8,613 nt of DNA from Hyphomicrobiales bacterium (lineage in GTDB: Bacteria; Pseudomonadota; Alphaproteobacteria; Rhizobiales; Xanthobacteraceae): contig PLTE01000306.1 in NCBI GenBank assembly GCA_003164375.1, positions 772 through 9,384 on the forward strand, in the 5' to 3' direction. The translations under genes were made by a program, and so were the position numbers. Below the pieces are notes generated by a model. That model searched no databases. It had not been told where the DNA came from and saw nothing but the letters and a program-made list of their open reading frames with translations. This document shows positions 5,674 to 8,613 of the stretch, piece after piece (within the stretch, counting starts at the first letter, position 1; every line of letters starts with the position of its first letter).

Positions 5674-6444
5674 TCACCGCCAGCCGCCGCCGCCATTTAC
5701 ATAGACGGTATCCGCAGTCATGAACGGACAGGCATCCGAGCACATAAACAGCACCAGTTCGCCGATCTCTTCGGGCTTGCCGAACCGCTTCATCGGCACG
5801 TCGTCAAGGAAGCGTTGCACCAGCTCGGGCGACGACTGCGCCGCGTCCTGGAACGGCGTCCGGATCGGGCCGGGCGAGATCGACAGCGCGCGAATGCCTT
5901 GGCTGGCGAATTCGCGCGCCACGCCCATGGTCATCGACACCACCGCGCCTTTGGCCGCGGCATAATGGATCGAAGAGCCGGGGCCGCCGCGCCGATGCGC
6001 CATGCTCGCCATATTGACGATGACGCCGAGCTTGTTCTTGAGCATATGTGGCAGCACGGCTTGCATGCCGTAGAGCGTGCCGTTGACATTGAGCTCGAAC
6101 GTCGTCTTCATCAGCGCGTCGTCGATTTCCAAAAATTTGGCGCGGCGGATCGCAGCGCCGGCGGAGTTGAACAGGAACTGCACGCCGCCGAAGGCGTCGA
6201 TCGCGCGCTGGGCCATCTCGTCCACTTGCGGGCGCGAACAGACGTCGACCTTCAAGACGAGCGCCTGACTGCCGGCGCCGTTGACGGCTTCCGCGGTGTC
6301 GTGCGCGCCTTGCTCATTGATATCGGCGCACACCACATTGGCGCCTTCACGCGCGAAAATCTTTGCCGTGGCGCGGCCGATGCCGCTTGCGGCACCGGTA
6401 ATGACGATGGTTTTGCCGGCGAAATAATCTTGTGTCTTCGGCAT
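5674..6444 (-). CDS. SDR-family NAD(P)-dependent oxidoreductase (256 aa)
   Basis: This is a classical short-chain dehydrogenase/reductase of standard length. The dinucleotide-binding motif TGAASGIG (16-23) leads the Rossmann fold. Asp41 at the end of the second strand (VVCADIN) favours NAD(H) over NADP(H). NSAG (93-96) stands for the usual NNAG, and Asn119 (ELNVNG), Ser147 (NMAS), Tyr161 and Lys165 (YAAAK) complete the catalytic tetrad. PGPIRTP (191-197) and the C-terminal VNGGGGW are also typical. It would oxidise an alcohol or reduce a ketone in the cytoplasm; the FabG-like appearance does not fix a substrate. The start ATG at 6444 has only a weak GGGA ribosome-binding site about 10 nt away. 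It is the first gene of a two-gene operon with the exported hydrolase and is divergent from the MAPEG gene, sharing a 150-bp control region with it. Confidence 0.93.
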   Translation of the reverse strand: MPKTQDYFAGKTIVITGAASGIGRATAKIFAREGANVVCADINEQGAHDTAEAVNGAGSQALVLKVDVCSRPQVDEMAQRAIDAFGGVQFLFNSAGAAIRRAKFLEIDDALMKTTFELNVNGTLYGMQAVLPHMLKNKLGVIVNMASMAHRRGGPGSSIHYAAAKGAVVSMTMGVAREFASQGIRALSISPGPIRTPFQDAAQSSPELVQRFLDDVPMKRFGKPEEIGELVLFMCSDACPFMTADTVYVNGGGGWR

Positions 6445-6500
6445 GGCGTTTCGTCCCGTTCATGTTCGAACCCGCAGTCTGCCCCGCCGCCGCTTACGCC

Positions 6501-6521
6501 ACAATCGGGGAGATCGATTGT
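6501..6521. promoter_or_regulatory. Candidate operator: perfect 7+7 bp inverted repeat in the divergent intergenic region
   Basis: ACAATCG (6501-6507) and CGATTGT (6515-6521) are exact reverse complements separated by 7 nt. This is the size and symmetry of a site bound by a dimeric regulator such as TetR, GntR or LysR types. The right half-site is followed by CGATTA, a partial third repeat. It lies 57 nt before the SDR start (minus strand) and 73 nt before the MAPEG start (plus strand), so one protein could control both operons. No regulator gene is in the window. Function is inference. Confidence 0.45.
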
Positions 6522-6594
6522 CGATTATCCCTCTCCCGGCGATGTCCGCGCGCCGCTAGAGTGCCGCCGCACACGTAACAGGAGGAATTGCGCC

Positions 6595-6990
6595 ATGCTG
6601 CATTGGACCGCACTCGTCACCGTGCTCGCCGTTCTGGTCTATTTTTTCACCAGCTATCTCGTCGGGCGTGCACGGCAGCAATACGGCGTGGCGGCGCCGG
6701 CGATCATCGGCAATCCGGACTTCGAACGGGTGTTCCGGGTGCAAATGAATACGCTGGAATGGATGCCAATCTTTCTGCCGTTGCTCTGGCTGTTCGGTTA
6801 TTATCTCAGCGATAAAGTTGCGGCTGTTCTCGGGCTCGTCTGGTGCGTCGGCCGTGTGCTTTACATGCTCGGCTACAGCAAAGCCGCCGCCAACCGCGGA
6901 CTGGGCTTCGGCATTCAGGCAGTCGTCTGCCTGGTCTTGCTGATCGGCGCGCTCGCCGGCATCGTCTCGGCGCTTGCGCACAACGGATGA
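6595..6990 (+). CDS. MAPEG-family membrane protein (131 aa)
   Basis: This is a small four-helix membrane protein of the MAPEG superfamily (membrane-associated proteins in eicosanoid and glutathione metabolism). Its eukaryotic members include microsomal glutathione transferases and leukotriene C4 synthase. Hydrophobic helices fall at about 3-23, 56-72, 74-92 and 105-127. The family signature is GNPDFERVFRVQMNTLEWMPIF (39-60), with Arg46, Gln50, Asn52, Glu55 and Pro58 in the expected F-R-x3-Q-x-N-x2-E-x2-P order. Bacterial members may conjugate or reduce electrophiles with glutathione, but many are untested, so glutathione dependence here is inference. The start is ATG at 6595 with a strong AGGAGG at 6580-6585. 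Its TGA at 6988-6990 is followed 10 nt later by the AhpD-like gene, whose ribosome-binding site overlaps this stop, so the two form one operon. Confidence 0.9.
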   Translation: MLHWTALVTVLAVLVYFFTSYLVGRARQQYGVAAPAIIGNPDFERVFRVQMNTLEWMPIFLPLLWLFGYYLSDKVAAVLGLVWCVGRVLYMLGYSKAAANRGLGFGIQAVVCLVLLIGALAGIVSALAHNG

Positions 6991-7000
6991 GGTTGACGCC

Positions 7001-7393
7001 ATGCCGTCACGCACGCCGATTGAATATCGCGATGCCTCGCCGCAAGTCCGCGCCATTTTCGACGATATCAAGCGCACGCGGCAGGTCGAGGACGTGAACA
7101 ATTTCTGGAAATATCTGGCGCACGATCCGGCGACGCTTGCGCGCACCTGGGTGAGCATCAAGGAAATCATGGCGCCGGGCGCGCTCGACCCGCTCACCAA
7201 GGAGATGATCTATCTCGCGGTGAGCGTCACCAACGGCTGCGCCTATTGCATCGCCAGCCACAGTGCCGCCGCGCGCAAGGCGGGAATGAGCGAAGCCGTG
7301 TTCGGCGAACTGATGGCCGTTGTCGGCATGGCCAATGAAACCAACCGTCTCGCCAACGGCTACCGCGTGCCTATCGACGCTGCCTTTGAATGA
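7001..7393 (+). CDS. AhpD-like CMD-family protein with CxxC redox centre (130 aa)
   Basis: This cytoplasmic CMD/AhpD-fold protein has no signal peptide. The core KEMIYLAVSVTNGCAYCIASHSAAARKAGMS (67-97) carries Glu68, Cys80, Cys83 and His87. The spacing (Glu +12 Cys, +3 Cys, +4 His) is the one known for the proton-relay and disulfide centre of AhpD alkylhydroperoxidases, although the His inside the CxxC of mycobacterial AhpD is Tyr82 here. It probably reduces peroxides or acts as a thiol-disulfide relay. The start ATG at 7001 is chosen because GAGG at 6989-6992 lies 8 nt before it and N-terminal homology begins at MPSRTPIEYRD. It is the second gene of an operon with the MAPEG protein, which fits a shared role against electrophiles or peroxides (inference). 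No clear terminator follows. Confidence 0.9.
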   Translation: MPSRTPIEYRDASPQVRAIFDDIKRTRQVEDVNNFWKYLAHDPATLARTWVSIKEIMAPGALDPLTKEMIYLAVSVTNGCAYCIASHSAAARKAGMSEAVFGELMAVVGMANETNRLANGYRVPIDAAFE

Positions 7394-7566
7394 CGGTCGG
7401 CCTTGCTCAACTCCGCTTCGCCGGACACGTCCGTCGCCGAACCGGTCAGTTTCACTTAATTGCAGAGAAAATGCGCGAGGGCGCCTTAGACCGCCGGCAA
7501 TGATCGTCGGTTACACGCAAGCTCAAGACCGGGTGGCCGCACGGCTGCAACACAGGGCCGGGTTTA

Positions 7567-7866
7567 ATGCTCACTTCAAACTCTGACGACAGGCGCCGCG
7601 CGCGACGGCGCGTGATCAATCGGATGGCGAAAATCCAGCTCGGCAACGGCAGCTTGGCGCGCGACTGTCTGATTACCGATATTTCGACCGGCGGCGTACG
7701 GCTCCACGTCGAAGGCTACGACGTTCCCGACGATTTTGTGCTGCTTCTATCCGGCGAGGATCTCGCCAGGGAGTGCAACTATCACGTGATATGGCGGCTC
7801 GGTCATGAAATCGGCGCGCAACTCGTCGGCCTGGTCCGCCGCAGCGATCTCGTCGCGCGAATCTAG
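7567..7866 (+). CDS. Single-domain PilZ protein, probable c-di-GMP receptor (99 aa)
   Basis: The protein is little more than one PilZ domain. The N-terminal arginine cluster DRRRARRRV (8-16) supplies the RxxxR half of the c-di-GMP-binding signature (for example Arg10 and Arg14). DISTGGVRL (38-46) gives the (D/N)xSxxG half, with Asp38, Ser40 and Gly43. Both halves are intact, so nucleotide binding is likely. With no output domain it would act through protein partners, commonly in motility, exopolysaccharide or cell-cycle control in alphaproteobacteria. The start ATG at 7567 has only a weak AGGG site upstream. Codon use resembles its neighbours. The 173 bp before it hold no confident promoter. 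It is transcribed alone and ends before a hairpin terminator shared with the opposing gene. Confidence 0.87.
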   Translation: MLTSNSDDRRRARRRVINRMAKIQLGNGSLARDCLITDISTGGVRLHVEGYDVPDDFVLLLSGEDLARECNYHVIWRLGHEIGAQLVGLVRRSDLVARI

Positions 7867-7891
7867 CGCATAGGCGATCACCCATACCAAT

Positions 7892-7921
7892 GGTCCCGGC
7901 GGCTACCGGGGGCCGGCTTTT
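7892..7921. terminator. Hairpin terminator between convergent genes
   Basis: GGTCCCGG (7892-7899) pairs with CCGGGGGCC (7906-7914) around a 6-nt loop, with one bulged G and one G-T pair. CTTTT (7917-7921) follows three nt later. It sits between the stop of the PilZ gene (7866) and that of the opposing minus-strand gene (7953). It is better placed to stop plus-strand transcripts; the minus-strand side lacks a U-tract. Confidence 0.5.
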
Positions 7922-7952
7922 GCTTTGTCAGCTGCGTGCGTAGCTCCGAGAC

Positions 7953-8333
7953 CTATTGCGTGTTACCCCGCGCCGCAGGCGTATTCGCCGGCGGCGCTGG
8001 CGGTGCCGCCGCCGGAAGAGCCGGGGTGGGCGCCATGGTCGGCGCCGGAACCGGCGCAGGAGGCGGCAGATGGCCCGTTGGCGGCGTCACGTCGTTCGAT
8101 GCCGTGTTGGTGCCGTTATGCCCGGGACGGTACCCTATGTCGAAGCCGACGGCCAGAGCGATGACGAGGAACAAGACGGCGGTAATCCAAATCCAGCCGG
8201 TCTTCACGTCGCGCCTGTCGGGGGCCGGCTTGGCGTCGCGCCGGAACGGATCGTCCGGATCTTGATAATCAAAATCCGCGTTCCGATAGTCAGACATGTT
8301 CCGATAGTCAGACATGCTCCGATAGTCAGACAT
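7953..8333 (-). CDS. Proline/alanine-rich single-helix membrane protein with N-terminal MSDYR repeats (126 aa)
   Basis: The function is not known. The protein opens with three tandem hexapeptides MSDYRS-MSDYRN-MSDYRN (1-18). An acidic and arginine-rich segment DPDDPFRRDAKPAPDRRD (25-42) follows, then one membrane helix (about 46-66, TGWIWITAVLFLVIALAVGF) and a Pro/Ala/Thr-rich tail (82-126). Proteins with a DYRNP-DPFRR start, one helix and a proline-rich tail are common and unnamed in Bradyrhizobium-like genomes. The tail would lie in the periplasm if the charged N-terminus stays inside. The start at 8333 is chosen because GGAG lies 8 nt before that ATG. The second and third ATGs (8315, 8297) have no well-spaced site, although an in-frame start at either would simply drop repeat units. 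It converges on the PilZ gene. Confidence 0.75.
   Translation of the reverse strand: MSDYRSMSDYRNMSDYRNADFDYQDPDDPFRRDAKPAPDRRDVKTGWIWITAVLFLVIALAVGFDIGYRPGHNGTNTASNDVTPPTGHLPPPAPVPAPTMAPTPALPAAAPPAPPANTPAARGNTQ
8280..8333 (-). repeat. Three tandem 18-bp repeats encoding MSDYR(S/N), each with an ATG
   Basis: Units at 8333-8316, 8315-8298 and 8297-8280 (minus strand) are in frame. The second and third are identical, and the first differs by one base (AGC Ser instead of AAC Asn). The near-identity at DNA level, not just protein level, points to recent slippage expansion. Each unit begins with an in-frame start codon. Confidence 0.9.
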
Positions 8334-8347
8334 GCGCTGTCTCCGTC

Positions 8348-8443
8348 TATCGTTGGTCCCCACCGATAAGCCGCTAACCCGCCACGTCGTTCCCCGGCAC
8401 TGGCCGGATACCACCGCAGCCGGTGCGGCTGGGCGCCGGGAAC
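8348..8443 (-). other. Structured leader region upstream of the proline-rich protein
   Basis: Two imperfect stems lie in the gap before the start at 8333. One is a small hairpin at 8348-8368 (TATCG...CGATA with a bulge and CCCC loop). The other is a larger one whose outer stem pairs GTTCCCCGGC (8389-8398) with GCCGGGAAC (8435-8443) with one bulged C. The larger one encloses a perfect CAGCCG-GTG-CGGCTG hairpin (8417-8431). They could form a 5' UTR structure on the minus strand. The sequence is very GC-rich, so chance pairing is possible. The rest of the 8334-8548 gap shows only the tRNA promoter candidate. Confidence 0.3.
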
Positions 8444-8511
8444 TTCCTCGACGGTGCGGCCCCCGTAGTTCAGCCGACAACCGCCCATCCGCCGCGAGGG
8501 GCGGCCCCGAA

Positions 8512-8539
8512 GTGACTTTTGCCGAGAAGTTATTATGGT
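8512..8539 (+). promoter_or_regulatory. Promoter candidate for the tRNA gene
   Basis: GTGACT (8512-8517) and TATGGT (8534-8539) are separated by 16 nt; an alternative -10, TATTAT at 8531-8536, overlaps. This AT-richer patch in a GC-rich gap lies 9-12 nt before the mature 5' end of the tRNA, the usual place for a tRNA promoter. Confidence 0.4.
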
Positions 8540-8548
8540 GAGCCTGCC

Positions 8549-8613
8549 GCGCTCGTAGCTCAGCTGGATAGAGCATCAGACTTCGAATCTGAGGGTCGGG
8601 AGTTCGAATCTCT
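8549..8613 (+). tRNA. tRNA-Arg (anticodon TCG), 3' end cut by the window edge
   Basis: A canonical cloverleaf can be laid out. The acceptor 5' strand is GCGCTCG (8549-8555), followed by T8-A9. The D stem GCTC/GAGC (8558-8561, 8571-8574) encloses loop AGCTGGATA. The anticodon stem TCAGA/TCTGA (8576-8580, 8588-8592) holds loop CTTCGAA with anticodon TCG, reading the Arg codon CGA. The variable loop is GGGTC, and the T arm is GGGAG with loop TTCGAAT (8598-8609). The window ends in the 3' strand of the T stem, so the rest of the acceptor stem and any encoded CCA are not visible. Arg tRNA genes are frequent phage and island integration targets, but nothing 5' of this one suggests an integrated element. 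Confidence 0.93.

Noticed and set aside
4474..6990. A very long open plus-strand frame (838 codons) running through the hydrolase and SDR region
   Set aside because: It lies antisense to two genes with intact catalytic motifs. Its translation is Arg/His-rich without recognisable domains, and only its last 131 codons, the MAPEG gene, are real. High GC content leaves the opposite frame free of stops.
7422..7433. CGGAC-AC-GTCCG inverted repeat after the AhpD-like gene
   Set aside because: It has only 5-bp arms with a 2-nt centre and no U-tract. Such a repeat is expected by chance in GC-rich DNA and could not form a hairpin with that loop.
8332..8541. A 69-codon plus-strand frame before the tRNA
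   Set aside because: It overlaps the start of the repeat-bearing gene, has no ribosome-binding site, and shows low-complexity composition.
8549..8613. tRNA-Arg as an attachment site for an integrated element in this window
   Set aside because: No integrase gene or partial tRNA copy was found in the window. The 3' end of the tRNA, where a junction would be, lies outside it.

Overview
The window is GC-rich, densely packed bacterial DNA. Gene content and codon use suggest an alphaproteobacterium of the Hyphomicrobiales (Bradyrhizobium / Xanthobacteraceae-like). The pointers are a Bug/TctC-type solute-binding protein, a DUF4160-DUF2442 pair, a dispersed palindromic repeat of a type common in that group, a short PilZ protein, and a proline-rich one-helix protein with MSDYR repeats. 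This placement is inferred from family resemblance, not from a search.

Left part (1-1503). The window opens in the last 41 codons of a biotin-dependent acyl-CoA carboxylase carboxyltransferase subunit. A palindromic dispersed repeat follows, then two overlapping small genes, DUF4160 and DUF2442, a pair that resembles a toxin-antitoxin or accessory module. Just after them lies a decayed second copy of the carboxylase 3' end, with 24 bases identical. The small-gene cassette is therefore bracketed by direct repeats of its host gene's 3' end. Next is an orphan membrane protein with four likely helices.

Central part (1686-4470). An exported diheme cytochrome c ends at a strong intrinsic terminator. 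A candidate promoter then leads into a two-gene operon: an exported Bug/TctC-type solute-binding protein whose stop codon overlaps (ATGA) the start of an exported carboxymuconolactone-decarboxylase-fold protein.

Right-central part (4528-7393). Two minus-strand genes, an SDR oxidoreductase and then an exported alpha/beta hydrolase, face the preceding operon. They diverge from a plus-strand pair encoding a MAPEG membrane protein and an AhpD-like CxxC protein. The 150-bp divergent region holds a perfect 7+7 bp inverted repeat that could be a shared operator. The hydrolase, oxidoreductase, two CMD-fold proteins, MAPEG protein, cytochrome and binding protein together look like a small-molecule uptake, catabolism or detoxification neighbourhood. 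The substrate cannot be read from the sequence.

Right end (7567-8613). A single-domain PilZ protein (probable c-di-GMP binding) converges on a minus-strand proline-rich membrane-anchored protein, with a hairpin terminator between them. That protein begins with three tandem MSDYR(S/N) units, each offering an in-frame ATG. A structured 215-bp gap leads to a tRNA-Arg(TCG) cut by the window edge. No IS element, CRISPR array or rRNA was seen.
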